This document shows positions 25,934 through 34,479 of a stretch of 64,000 nucleotides of DNA, piece after piece. The notes beneath the pieces were generated by a model. The model was not told the origin of the DNA. It searched no databases and saw nothing but the letters and a program-made list of their open reading frames with translations. The stretch covers positions 387,754-451,753 of the forward strand of contig NZ_KK211346.1 in the NCBI RefSeq assembly GCF_000621785.1, given 5' to 3'. The DNA is from Ruminococcus flavefaciens ND2009 (GTDB lineage Bacteria > Bacillota > Clostridia > Oscillospirales > Ruminococcaceae). The position numbers and the translations under genes are program-made. Positions within the stretch are counted from its first letter, which is position 1. Every line of letters begins with the position of its first letter.

Positions 25934-26158
25934 ATGAAAAGGGTCAAAATGACAAAATGCCGTTTCTGCGGCGGAACTGAGTTCATTACAGGCTATCAGA
26001 ATTTTTACGGTGCGGTTTACAGCGCAGACAGTATGCTGCGTTCAACTTCACTGTATCATACTATCTGCCGCGACTGCGGAAGCGTTGTAAGGACCTTTGT
26101 AAAAGATCCCGAAAAGCTTGTGAAAAAAAGCGAAAGACGTACAGAAGGAGAATCATAA
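25934..26158 (+). CDS. Small zinc-ribbon protein between parE and parC
   Basis: A 74-residue protein with two CxxC knuckles (CRFCGG near residue 9 and CRDCGS near residue 45), enough for a single structural zinc ribbon. The basic C-terminus (KKSERR) suggests nucleic-acid contact. ATG follows AAGGAG, 11 bases after the parE stop, and the TAA directly abuts the parC ATG, so the three genes are translated from one message. Function unknown; an accessory role to the topoisomerase is a guess from position. Confidence 0.75.
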   Translation: MKRVKMTKCRFCGGTEFITGYQNFYGAVYSADSMLRSTSLYHTICRDCGSVVRTFVKDPEKLVKKSERRTEGES

Positions 26159-28399
26159 ATGCCAAGAAAGAGGGAAACTCCCAAAAAGCAGCCCGTGTTC
26201 AAGCACGAGGCTTATATAGAGGGTTCGGGCAGTGTCGTTGATGAAAAGATAACGGACACGCTGAAAAAGAACTATATGCCCTATGCCATGAGCGTTATCA
26301 TCTCCCGAGCTCTTCCCGAGATAGACGGCTTCAAGCCTTCACACAGAAAGCTTCTTTACATGATGTACAAGAGGGGACTGCTTAATCCCGATAAGGAGCG
26401 TTCAAAGTCTGCGAACGTGGTCGGTGAGACCATGAAGCTCAACCCCCATGGCGATCAGGCTATATATGAGACCCTTGTCCGTATGACAAGAGGCAACGAG
26501 GCTCTGCTCCATCCGTATATCGACAGCAAGGGAAACTTCGGTAAGCAGTACTCGAGCAAAATGCACTTTGCGGCTCCGCGATATACAGAGGTAAAGCTTG
26601 AAAAGATATGCAATGAGCTCTTCCGCGACATTGACAAGGAGACTATAGATTTCGTTCCTAACTATGATAATACCATGCAGGAGCCTACACTTCTGCCTGC
26701 AACCTTCCCGACAGTACTTGTAAACTCAAATACGGGAATTGCCGTTTCAATGGCAAGCAATGTGTGCCCCTTCAATCTTGAGGAGGTCTGCGAGACTACC
26801 ATCGCTCTGATGAAAGATCCCGACCACGATATCCTCAGTACTCTCAAGGGTCCTGATTTTCCCGGCGGCGGACTTATGCTCTACGATGAGGCAGAGCTGA
26901 ACAAGGTCTACGAGACAGGACGCGGAAGCATAAAGGTGCGCTCAAAGTACAGCTACGACAAGAGCGCGAACTGTATTGAGGTCACCGAGATCCCCTACAC
27001 TACCACTGTTGAGGCTATCATCGAGAAGATAATCGACCTTGTAAAGCAGGGCAAGATAAGGGAGATCTCCTATATCCGTGATGAGACAGACATCGACGGT
27101 CTCAAGATCGCTATCGACCTCAAACGTGGAACAGACCCCGATAAGCTCATGCAGAAGCTCTATCGTCTGACTCCGCTCCAGGACAGCTATCCCTGCAACT
27201 TCAATATCCTTATCGCAGGAACTCCCAAGGTAATGGGCGTACGTGAGATACTTACCGAGTGGACTGCATTCCGTGAGGAGTGCATCATGCGAAGGACCTA
27301 TCATGACCTCCAGAAGAAGAAGGAGAAGCTCCATCTTCTGGAAGCTCTCTCGAAGATACTTCTTGATATTGACAAGGCAATAAAGATAATCCGCGAGACC
27401 GAAAACGAAGCTGACGTTGTTCCGAACCTGATGATCGGCTTTGGAATAGACGAGGTACAGGCTGAATATGTGGCAGAGATAAAACTGCGTAATATCAACA
27501 AGCAGTACATTCTTCGCCGAGTTGAGGAAGTAGATCAGCTGAAAAAGGACATCGAGGAGATGGAGGAGATACTCCGCGACAAGAAGAAGATAAGAAAGAT
27601 CATTGTAAATGAGCTCCGCGAAGTCATAAAGAACTATGCAATGCCCAGAAAGACCATGTTCTACTATCAGTCTGATGTTGAGGAAGAGGAGGTAATTGAC
27701 GATACTCCCGATTATCCCGTACATCTCTTTGTATCAGACAGCGGCTACTTCAAGAAGATTACACCTCAGTCACTGAGAATGAGCGGCGAGCAGAAGCTGA
27801 AGGAGGGTGACTTCATCAGCCAGAGCTTTGAAGCAACTAACAAGACCGAGCTTGTTTTCTTCTCAGATCAGGCACAGGCGTACAAGTCAAAGGCAAGCGC
27901 TTTTGATGATACAAAAGCAAGCGTTATGGGCGATTATATCCCTGCAAAGCTAAGCTTTGACGAGAACGAGGGACTTAAAACTCTTGTTCCGACTACGGAT
28001 TACAGCGGATATATCGTATTCTTCTTTGAAAACGGAAAGGCTGCAAAGGTTCCGATGAAGTCATATGAGACCAAGACTAACCGAAAGAAGCTGGCAAATG
28101 CTTATTCTGCAAAGTCGCCACTTGTGGCTGCACTTTTTGTTGGTGAGGACGCAGATATTCTCCTCAGGACATCAAGCGGCCATGCCCTTGTATTCAACAC
28201 AGGCATGATACTGCCAAAGTCCACAAGAGACTCACAGGGCGTTCAGGTCATCAATCTGAGAAAGAAGGCTGTTCTTTCATCTGCTTCCATAATCACAGAG
28301 GAGGAGCTTCCCGAGCTGGAGAAGTACAGGGCAAAGAGCGTTCCTGCCGCAGGAAAGCCTGCAAAGGAGCTTGGCGACAGCAATCAGCTCACATTCTGA
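26159..28399 (+). CDS. parC: Divergent type II topoisomerase subunit A (ParC/GyrA family)
   Basis: A 746-residue DNA-breaking and rejoining subunit. The N-terminal winged-helix domain has YAMSVIISRALPEIDGFKPSHRKLLY, NPHGDQAIYETLVRM, and the catalytic Tyr142 in AAPRYTEVKLE; a coiled-coil tower (about residues 380-480) and a C-terminal beta domain (about 510-720) follow. No GyrA box (QRRGGKG type) is seen, favouring a topoisomerase IV-like, non-supercoiling role. ATG has AGAAGGAG nearby. With its ParE partner it forms a divergent pair. Confidence 0.85.
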   Translation: MPRKRETPKKQPVFKHEAYIEGSGSVVDEKITDTLKKNYMPYAMSVIISRALPEIDGFKPSHRKLLYMMYKRGLLNPDKERSKSANVVGETMKLNPHGDQAIYETLVRMTRGNEALLHPYIDSKGNFGKQYSSKMHFAAPRYTEVKLEKICNELFRDIDKETIDFVPNYDNTMQEPTLLPATFPTVLVNSNTGIAVSMASNVCPFNLEEVCETTIALMKDPDHDILSTLKGPDFPGGGLMLYDEAELNKVYETGRGSIKVRSKYSYDKSANCIEVTEIPYTTTVEAIIEKIIDLVKQGKIREISYIRDETDIDGLKIAIDLKRGTDPDKLMQKLYRLTPLQDSYPCNFNILIAGTPKVMGVREILTEWTAFREECIMRRTYHDLQKKKEKLHLLEALSKILLDIDKAIKIIRETENEADVVPNLMIGFGIDEVQAEYVAEIKLRNINKQYILRRVEEVDQLKKDIEEMEEILRDKKKIRKIIVNELREVIKNYAMPRKTMFYYQSDVEEEEVIDDTPDYPVHLFVSDSGYFKKITPQSLRMSGEQKLKEGDFISQSFEATNKTELVFFSDQAQAYKSKASAFDDTKASVMGDYIPAKLSFDENEGLKTLVPTTDYSGYIVFFFENGKAAKVPMKSYETKTNRKKLANAYSAKSPLVAALFVGEDADILLRTSSGHALVFNTGMILPKSTRDSQGVQVINLRKKAVLSSASIITEEELPELEKYRAKSVPAAGKPAKELGDSNQLTF

Positions 28400-28400
28400 T

Positions 28401-28438
28401 AAAAAAAGGACTGCTTTACAGCAGTCCTTGATTTTTTA
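28401..28438. terminator. Bidirectional terminator between parC and the aldolase gene
   Basis: AAGGACTGCT (28406-28415) pairs with AGCAGTCCTT (28420-28429), with A7 on the left and T6 on the right, serving both convergent genes. Confidence 0.93.
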
Positions 28439-29410
28439 TTCCTGAGAGATTATCTCCTTGTAGAATTCGGAAACGTCCTTGCGCTTTTCCTTTGTGAACT
28501 GGATAGCGGTTCTGGGGTGCTGGTTGAAAAGACCTGTCAGCAGGTACTGAAGGTCATAGCCCCATACAGCACCTTCTTCGCGGAGCTTATCCATGTGCTT
28601 TTCGATAAACTGGAAAACAGGGTACACATTGTACTTGGGATTTTTCAGGAAGCCCAGGAGGAGCTCCATAGCGCAGTTTCCGGCGCCTCTGCCCATTGAG
28701 GAGTATGTGGCGTCAAGCCAGTCTACTCCGTCGCCGACAGCCTCGATTGTGTTTGCAAAAGCCAGCTGCTGGTTGTTGTGAGCGTGAATTCCGACCTTCT
28801 TGCCGTACTTGGCAGCGACCTCAAGGTAAAGGTCAGCTATCCGAGCGATCTGCTCCGGATAGAGAGAGCCGAAGCTGTCAACGATATAGAAAACATCAAC
28901 AGGGGACTGTCCGAGAATATCAAGTGCGACCTTCATATCACTTTCCTGAGCGTTTGAAATTGCCATGATATTACAGCTGACTTCGTAGCCCTTTTTCTTT
29001 GCGTCCTCGATCATATCCACGGCTGTGGGGATCTGGTGAATATATGTAGCTACACGGATAAGGTCAACAGGACTGTTTTCGCGCTCAACGATGTCCTGCT
29101 TGTAGTTGCAGCGTCCTACATCAGCCATGATGGCGATTTTCAGGTCTGTATGGTTTTCGCCCACGATAGAGCGTATATACTCATCATCGCAGAACTTACA
29201 TGGACCGAAATCCTCTACCTTGAACATTTCCTTGTCAGCTCTGTAGCCAAACTCCATGTAGTCAACGCCTGCCTTGAGGTTAGAGAGATAAAGATCCCTT
29301 ACAAACTCATCGGTAAATCTGAAATCGTTTACGAGTCCTCCGTCACGCAGAGTTGCGTCAACAACTCTCACATCTGATCTGTAATTCATAAGCTTAGATA
29401 TCTCTTTCAT
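28436..29410 (-). CDS. DRE-TIM metallolyase / aldolase-family protein
   Basis: A 324-residue TIM-barrel protein of the HMGL-like group (homocitrate synthase, 4-hydroxy-2-oxovalerate aldolase DmpG, HMG-CoA lyase). Visible motifs are RVVDATLRDGG (metal-binding DRxG region, near residue 15) and HAHNN (metal-ligand HxH, near 200), with EFGYR at strand 2. The reaction is likely carbon-carbon bond cleavage or formation with a 2-oxo acid, but the substrate is unknown. ATG 29408-29410 has AAGAGGAA upstream; the longer frame reads through tandem repeats in the leader and is not supported. It is transcribed alone. Confidence 0.82.
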   Translation of the reverse strand: MKEISKLMNYRSDVRVVDATLRDGGLVNDFRFTDEFVRDLYLSNLKAGVDYMEFGYRADKEMFKVEDFGPCKFCDDEYIRSIVGENHTDLKIAIMADVGRCNYKQDIVERENSPVDLIRVATYIHQIPTAVDMIEDAKKKGYEVSCNIMAISNAQESDMKVALDILGQSPVDVFYIVDSFGSLYPEQIARIADLYLEVAAKYGKKVGIHAHNNQQLAFANTIEAVGDGVDWLDATYSSMGRGAGNCAMELLLGFLKNPKYNVYPVFQFIEKHMDKLREEGAVWGYDLQYLLTGLFNQHPRTAIQFTKEKRKDVSEFYKEIISQE

Positions 29411-29432
29411 AAAAATTCCTCTTTCCGTGATA

Positions 29433-29477
29433 CTGTAGCACTTTACGCTGTAACGCTTTACGCTGTAATGCTTTAAA
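29433..29477. repeat. Three tandem 15-bp repeats in the aldolase leader
   Basis: CTGTAGCACTTTACG (29433-29447), CTGTAACGCTTTACG (29448-29462) and CTGTAATGCTTTAAA (29463-29477) are consecutive near-copies. They lie between the predicted transcript start (near 29485) and the start codon at 29410, so they are in the 5' leader, and could be a protein-binding array on DNA or RNA. Confidence 0.85.
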
Positions 29478-29491
29478 GTCTCAACATATAT

Positions 29492-29520
29492 AGTATAGCA
29501 CACTTTATCTGCATTGTCAA
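29492..29520 (-). promoter_or_regulatory. Promoter of the aldolase gene
   Basis: On the minus strand, TTGACA (29515-29520), 17-base spacer, TATACT (29492-29497). Confidence 0.8.
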
Positions 29521-29558
29521 ACATTTTTTTGAATTCTGCGTTTTATATCAAAACACAT

Positions 29559-29598
29559 AAAAAAACAGGGACATTTCAGACAATGTCCCCATTTTTTT
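29559..29598 (-). terminator. Terminator downstream of the CmpB-like gene
   Basis: GGGACATT (29568-29575) pairs with AATGTCCC (29582-29589); A7 (29559-29565) supplies the minus-strand U tract, and there is also a T7 on the other side. Confidence 0.88.
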
Positions 29599-29601
29599 AT
29601 A

Positions 29602-30423
29602 TTATTTACGCATTATTTCTTCTTTAAGCTTTTCCAGACGTTCCTTTATATCGTTTATTCTGTCAAATGAGAGCTTCGGGAAAGCTTTTGAAAGTCGTTT
29701 CAGAGTAATATCACGTTCCTCGGAGAGTTTTTTGTACTTAGCAGTTAGTTCTTCAAGCTTTTGTCTGCGCTCTGAATTTTTATTCTCAAGCTCTGTTTTC
29801 TTCTCTAAAACATATTCAACTCTGCCGAAAATTCTTTCTCCCGCAGCATCGGAGAGCTTCCGCATATCAGCAGAGATACGCTCTGTGAGTATGAGCTTGT
29901 TTCTTATATGGATAATGGCACATACCGTAATGATGGCATCGCTGAGAAAGCCTGTGAGAATTATCGACAGTAGAATAATGCCGAGTGTCTGCGGAAACTT
30001 AAATACAAACGCCGTAACGAGAGGGTGTATAAGTCGCACTGTCACAAGGCAGGCAACTCCCCATAGCAGGGAGAATTTAAGGCAGATATAGCCCTTCAGA
30101 TTAAAACGCTCGTTGGTATAGTCCCACCACTTCTGTCTGAATATTTTTTCAAGGAGAAAGCCTGTGATGAATTCCAGAGTGGTAGTAAGCAGAACAGATC
30201 CGAGATACAGGACGATAATATTTTCCTTGATCGGATCAAGGACTCCGCATACGATTATAACTCCGAAGCCGTAGATTGGGCAGTATGGACCGTTGAGAAA
30301 TCCGCGGTTGATGAATTTTCCATGCTCTACCGCCTGGTACACTACTTCCAGACACCAGCCGAAAAAAGCATATATCACAAAGAAACACGCAGTCTGATAG
30401 ATTGTGGTCAATGTCTCATTCAT
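29602..30423 (-). CDS. CmpB-like putative ABC transporter permease family protein
   Basis: A 273-residue membrane protein with four to five helices in the first ~180 residues and a charged, coiled-coil-like C-terminal segment (about 190-270, rich in Lys/Glu). The start FFVIYAFFGWCLEVVYQ... GFLNGPYCPIYGFG and KWWDYTNERFNLKGYICL are hallmarks of the ABC_trans_CmpB family (PF06541), common in Clostridia. Despite the family name, no ATPase partner is adjacent and transport is unproven. It starts 3 bases after the LUD gene and is probably co-transcribed with it. Confidence 0.83.
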   Translation of the reverse strand: MNETLTTIYQTACFFVIYAFFGWCLEVVYQAVEHGKFINRGFLNGPYCPIYGFGVIIVCGVLDPIKENIIVLYLGSVLLTTTLEFITGFLLEKIFRQKWWDYTNERFNLKGYICLKFSLLWGVACLVTVRLIHPLVTAFVFKFPQTLGIILLSIILTGFLSDAIITVCAIIHIRNKLILTERISADMRKLSDAAGERIFGRVEYVLEKKTELENKNSERRQKLEELTAKYKKLSEERDITLKRLSKAFPKLSFDRINDIKERLEKLKEEIMRK

Positions 30424-30426
30424 AGA

Positions 30427-31095
30427 TCAATAGCCCAGTTCTTCGCCGACGATAATGACCTTTATCCTGCCCTTGTGTCTCTGCTGTGCTGAAATAAGGT
30501 AGTTACAACATATTCTGCCGTCTCCGCCGCAGCCGTCGCTTATCTGCCGGTCAGCTTTGGAGAGGGATACACATTCTCCCTTTTCTTTACAATAGGTCTC
30601 GCAGTTAAGACGAACACAGTTAGGCGGAGCAGCCTCCCTCTTGACCCTTATCTCAGCCTCATTGAGGTCCCTGACTATTTTATTATAGCCTGCAATTATT
30701 ATTACGGACTTGGGACCGTAAGCGATGGCAGCGATACGGTTGCTGTTTCCGTCAACATTGTATAGCACACCGTCCTCGGTTATAGCATTTGAGCTTGAGA
30801 TATAAACGTCAGCTGAAAAGGCTCTTATATAGAGCTCCTGTACCTCCTCAGGAGTCATCTTTGAGCGGTCAAGGTAGGTATAGTCGGGTGAGGATAGAAG
30901 CTCGCTGAGTCCGCATTCAGCCATTGTCATTGTACCACCGTTGGTTATAACATCTCCCTTTTTGATGAGTGAGGCAACTATGGGACAGACGTCCTCTTTA
31001 GTCTCGGCGTAGTAGAACTCCATATTGTTCTTGCGCAGCTTTTCGCCCACAGCGTTGATTCTTTTTTCGATAATTGCTTTCTTGTTATTGTCCAT
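30427..31095 (-). CDS. LUD domain protein (LutC-like)
   Basis: A 222-residue protein of the LUD (DUF162/LutC) family: GDVITNGGTMTMAECGL, SADVYISSSNAITEDGVLYNVDGNSNRIAA, GYNKIVRDLNEAEIRVKREAAPPN. LutC takes part in lactate utilisation with LutA and LutB, which are absent here; stand-alone clostridial LUD proteins have no settled function. The Cys-rich C-terminus (CETYCKEKGEC... CGGDGRICC) could bind a metal or cluster. ATG 31093-31095 has AAAGGAG upstream; the longer frame is not needed. Confidence 0.83.
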   Translation of the reverse strand: MDNNKKAIIEKRINAVGEKLRKNNMEFYYAETKEDVCPIVASLIKKGDVITNGGTMTMAECGLSELLSSPDYTYLDRSKMTPEEVQELYIRAFSADVYISSSNAITEDGVLYNVDGNSNRIAAIAYGPKSVIIIAGYNKIVRDLNEAEIRVKREAAPPNCVRLNCETYCKEKGECVSLSKADRQISDGCGGDGRICCNYLISAQQRHKGRIKVIIVGEELGY

Positions 31096-31110
31096 TGTAA
31101 ACACTCCTTT

Positions 31111-31144
31111 AAAAATCAATATGCGGGACATATAGCCCCGCATA
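31111..31144 (-). terminator. Terminator of hpf
   Basis: TATGCGGG (31120-31127) pairs with CCCGCATA (31137-31144) around a 9-base loop; AAAAA at 31111-31115 is the minus-strand U run. The LUD ribosome binding site follows closely, so LUD may be expressed by read-through. Confidence 0.65.
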
Positions 31145-31158
31145 CTGTCATTATGAAC

Positions 31159-31686
31159 TTAGTCGTTATCAGGTTCAAGAACCGCATAGTTGCCGTCTGC
31201 ACGCTTATAAACCACGTTTATAAGACCTGTCTCGGCGTTGGTGAACATAAAGAACTCATGATCCAGCATATTCATCTGGAGAATAGCCTCGTCAATATCC
31301 ATGGGTCTCATCTTGAACTTCTTATGCTTGATTACCTCGTAATCAACTGTATCAGGAACAGGATAAGCGAAAGCCTCCTTGAAGGCGGTATCCTTCAGCT
31401 TCTTTTCGACTTTGGTCTTGTTCTTTCTGATCTGTCTGATGATCTTATCGATAGCATCGTCAAGAGCAACATACTTATCCTCAGCTGTACGCTCTGCACG
31501 GAAAATAATGCTGTTGTATTTTACAGTAAGCTCAAGAATGATCTGGTTTTTGATCTCGGATATAACGATCTTTGCGTCAGCGTCGTCGCCAAAGAACTTT
31601 CCGAGACGTGAATCGATCCTTTTCTCAGCGTATTCAGTAAAGTTAGTCGGGATCTGCATTTTCTTAGCTGTGATGGTAGTTTTCAT
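31159..31686 (-). CDS. hpf: Ribosome hibernation-promoting factor, long form
   Basis: A 175-residue protein that dimerises 70S ribosomes into inactive 100S particles under stress or in stationary phase. The N-terminal S30AE domain (about 1-100: MKTTITAKKMQIPTNFTEYAEKRIDSRLGKFF) is joined to the C-terminal dimerisation domain (about 115-175: HKKFKMRPMDIDEAILQMNMLDHEFFMFTNAETGLINVVYKR), which defines the long form. ATG follows AAAGGAGGA. The leader has a hairpin (GCTATG 31703-31708 with CATAGC 31716-31721) just before the ribosome binding site. Confidence 0.95.
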   Translation of the reverse strand: MKTTITAKKMQIPTNFTEYAEKRIDSRLGKFFGDDADAKIVISEIKNQIILELTVKYNSIIFRAERTAEDKYVALDDAIDKIIRQIRKNKTKVEKKLKDTAFKEAFAYPVPDTVDYEVIKHKKFKMRPMDIDEAILQMNMLDHEFFMFTNAETGLINVVYKRADGNYAVLEPDND

Positions 31687-31737
31687 ATTAGTCCTCCTTT
31701 AAGCTATGCGAAAAACATAGCATAAGTTTATGGTTAT

Positions 31738-31766
31738 ATTATACCATAATATAAGAGTCTTTACAA
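31738..31766 (-). promoter_or_regulatory. Promoter of hpf
   Basis: On the minus strand, TTGTAA (31761-31766), 17-base spacer, TATAAT (31738-31743); leader about 45 nt. Confidence 0.72.
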
Positions 31767-31828
31767 GATATTTTTGTTAAATTCGTTTAAATGCACAAAG
31801 AGAAATCTATTATTTGTTTAATCTGACA

Positions 31829-33190
31829 TCAATTATTGTTTTTTAAATTATCAAGAAGCACCTGTGCAATCTGCTCTGTAGTGAGATAGCCGCTGTCCTT
31901 GTGTTCGATAAGAATGCAGAAAGCGATGGGGAAGGAAGGATCGTCCACAAAGCCAACAAGAAGTGAATTTTCATGTGCTCCTTCATCTACCTGAGCGGTA
32001 CCGCTCTTTACGCCGACGGAGTATCCCGATATCGAATAAGCGTATCTGTCGGCGCCGTTGGTGAGAAGTATCTGCTTAGCCGCGGAAGCGGTGCTTTCGG
32101 AGAAAAGCTTGTCGCTGTAGCGTGTTTTGGCTTTGTCCTTTACCTTACCGCTGACATCAGTGACATGATCGATAAAATACGGCATAGTCATTCTGCCTGT
32201 CTCATTGGCAATGGCGCTCTGCCACATCATGAGCTGCATGGGACTTACAAGGGTATCGCCCTGACCGATACAGCCCCACTGGGTCTTGAACTGATACTTG
32301 TCCTCAAGAGTGGTGGAAGCAGTATCACACTGTATACCGTCGATCTCGTAATACGTAGGTTTATCTCCGTTGAGAACATAGCCCATCTTTTCGTACTGCT
32401 TCATAACTCTGTCCAGAGGCATATCGTCATCCTCAATAAGCTGTGCGAAAAAGGGATTACAGCTGTTCTCGAAAGCTTCCTGTATATTCTGGGTACCGTG
32501 ACCGTAAATGTTGTGACAGTCGATAGTATCGCCGGTATGATTGGTGTATTTGCCTGAGCAGTTATAGCTTTTGGCGTAAAGATTGCTTGTTCCCATTATC
32601 TCAAGGGCTGTAACAACTGTTGAGACCTTCTGTGTAGAGCCGGGGACTGTACCTGACAAGGTCTTGGACAGGAGGGTACCGGGTCGGAAATTGCCAATGT
32701 CGGCATAGCCCTTGGTAACATCAAGGGAGGGGAGACTTGCACTTACAAGCATCTCACCGGTCTTATAATTATAAGCACAGACGCAGCCGTCCTGATAGCC
32801 GAAGGCATTGAATACCGCACGGTTTGAAGCATGGTCGAGAGTCGTATAGATAGCTGCCTTGCCGCCGTTCTGCTTTAGACCGTTTGAGAAATCGTAATTA
32901 TTGAGCTTTTCGATGTTATTTGCGACAAGAGTATTGTTCATCTGACCCTTGTCATCACCGATGATATTTCCCACATCAAGGAAATAATTATCAGGGTAGG
33001 AGCCCTCTCCCGTACCGTCAAAGAGTACATCTCCTTTTCGGTCATAGACAAATCCAAGCTCATGCTTGTCGGAATTCATCATATAGAATGAGGATTCGTG
33101 TATCAGCTTGAATACAAGCACAGCCATTCCGAGAACGAAAAGAGATATTACAAGACTTATGAGTCTTTGCGTTCGCTTTATGCTCTTCAT
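31829..33190 (-). CDS. Penicillin-binding protein transpeptidase (class B, PbpA-like)
   Basis: A 453-residue D,D-transpeptidase that cross-links peptidoglycan. One N-terminal membrane helix (residues 8-30) is followed by the transpeptidase domain with SxxK as S185-T-Q-K188, SxN as S243-C-N245, and KSGTAQ near 410 in place of KTG. It is shorter than FtsI/PBP2 (about 550-700), as typical for PbpA partners of FHA-RodA loci. The start is ATG 33188-33190, overlapping the FtsW-family stop as ATGA, with GGAGGT seven bases upstream; an ATG five codons earlier has no better site. Confidence 0.9.
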   Translation of the reverse strand: MKSIKRTQRLISLVISLFVLGMAVLVFKLIHESSFYMMNSDKHELGFVYDRKGDVLFDGTGEGSYPDNYFLDVGNIIGDDKGQMNNTLVANNIEKLNNYDFSNGLKQNGGKAAIYTTLDHASNRAVFNAFGYQDGCVCAYNYKTGEMLVSASLPSLDVTKGYADIGNFRPGTLLSKTLSGTVPGSTQKVSTVVTALEIMGTSNLYAKSYNCSGKYTNHTGDTIDCHNIYGHGTQNIQEAFENSCNPFFAQLIEDDDMPLDRVMKQYEKMGYVLNGDKPTYYEIDGIQCDTASTTLEDKYQFKTQWGCIGQGDTLVSPMQLMMWQSAIANETGRMTMPYFIDHVTDVSGKVKDKAKTRYSDKLFSESTASAAKQILLTNGADRYAYSISGYSVGVKSGTAQVDEGAHENSLLVGFVDDPSFPIAFCILIEHKDSGYLTTEQIAQVLLDNLKNNN

Positions 33191-34479
33191 TCCTTCCACC
33201 TCCATGCAGGCTCGGGATCTTCCTGTTTTTTCTGCTTATGCTCCTTGAATACAGGGGACTGTCCTGCCATGAGCATACCTATCATAATTCCGCTTACAAG
33301 CAGTGAGCTTCCGCCTGTAGAGATAAAGGGGATGGTTACACCTGTGAAGGGGATAAGATTACATGAGCCGAAAATATTAAGTGCCATCTGGACAATGAAG
33401 GCTGCACATACACAGGCAGACATTGAACCATGGAAGTAAGAGCGTGTAGGATTGATAAGAGGCACAGCAGTGATGATTATAATAACAAGGACCATCATAA
33501 GTGCATAGAGAAGTCCCCATTCCTCACTTACTGTCGCAAATACAATATCGTTGTCATATGCGAATACATTGGCGAGGAAGCCCTTTCCCGGACCTACGCC
33601 GAACCAGCCTCCGTTTGCAATACCGATAAGTGCCTGTGACTGCTGATAGCCGTCACCTGTTTTATCGCTCCATATATCAACGTGAAGTCTGTGCTGAACG
33701 TAATCGGGGGCGTACTTGAGTCCAATGATAAGGAAGACAACAAGTACGGCGATAACTCCGAAAAGCTTTTTCTTGGAGAATTTAGCCTTGGGGTAGCATA
33801 TCCTGAGGAGGAAGCCCATTGCGTAAATACTGAGGAATGTGGGAAGGCTTCCGTAGTCGTGGGACTTTACCTGTACAAGGCAGATTACAGCCATTATACA
33901 GAAAAGAGCGATGTTTTCGTAGACTACATTAAAAATGAGTATCTTGTGCCTTTTCTGCTGGTCTGCAATTGATGTGGCGCAGGCAAGAACAAACAGGGGC
34001 TTTATGAACTCAGAAGGCTGCAAAGTGAATGAGCCTATCTCTATCCACATATTCTCCGCACTTGTGAATACAAGGGTTATGAGGACCATAACGCCGATAG
34101 CGCCGTATATGTACAGTTTTTTATCCTGAAGTAGCTTGTGGTCCCTGCACAGCATATATCCTGCCTTGCAGGCAGCAAGACAAACGATACAGGTTATGTA
34201 GTGCTTAACGTCTAATTTGACATGTCCGAAACAGGACTGGAATATAACGCTCATACCTATTATAAGTATAAGCAGGAAGTCAAGGGCGTATGACATCTGC
34301 TTGAATGCGAGTATGACAGCGAAATAGGCGATGTCAAGTATAATGACAGCCGCGCCCAGCACTGCAACATCGCGGACTTCCGTATAATTGCCGTTGAACC
34401 AGATGTTGCTGAGCATTGCAAAGTGTGCTATAAGAACGAATATACATGAGAAAACATATGCAACAGGATTAGCGTACAC
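33187..34479 (-). CDS. FtsW/RodA/SpoVE family peptidoglycan polymerase
   Basis: A 430-residue SEDS-family membrane glycosyltransferase with about ten to twelve helices. Characteristic parts are GSFTLQPSEFIKPLFVLACA (near 155), HDYGSLPTFLS, GGWFGVGPGKG (near 295) and the C-terminal GVTIPFISTGGSSLL (near 385). It polymerises lipid II glycan strands with a class B PBP partner, the next gene. Whether it serves elongation or division cannot be told. It starts 11 bases inside the FHA gene, so translation is coupled. Confidence 0.92.
   Translation of the reverse strand: MYANPVAYVFSCIFVLIAHFAMLSNIWFNGNYTEVRDVAVLGAAVIILDIAYFAVILAFKQMSYALDFLLILIIGMSVIFQSCFGHVKLDVKHYITCIVCLAACKAGYMLCRDHKLLQDKKLYIYGAIGVMVLITLVFTSAENMWIEIGSFTLQPSEFIKPLFVLACATSIADQQKRHKILIFNVVYENIALFCIMAVICLVQVKSHDYGSLPTFLSIYAMGFLLRICYPKAKFSKKKLFGVIAVLVVFLIIGLKYAPDYVQHRLHVDIWSDKTGDGYQQSQALIGIANGGWFGVGPGKGFLANVFAYDNDIVFATVSEEWGLLYALMMVLVIIIITAVPLINPTRSYFHGSMSACVCAAFIVQMALNIFGSCNLIPFTGVTIPFISTGGSSLLVSGIMIGMLMAGQSPVFKEHKQKKQEDPEPAWRWKE

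Noticed and set aside
26942-27724. 260-residue antisense frame in parC
   Set aside because: Composition is that of a mirror frame; parC is intact and conserved here.
31687-31737. raiA-type structured RNA before hpf
   Set aside because: The leader is only about 45 nt with one small hairpin, far shorter than the known raiA motif.
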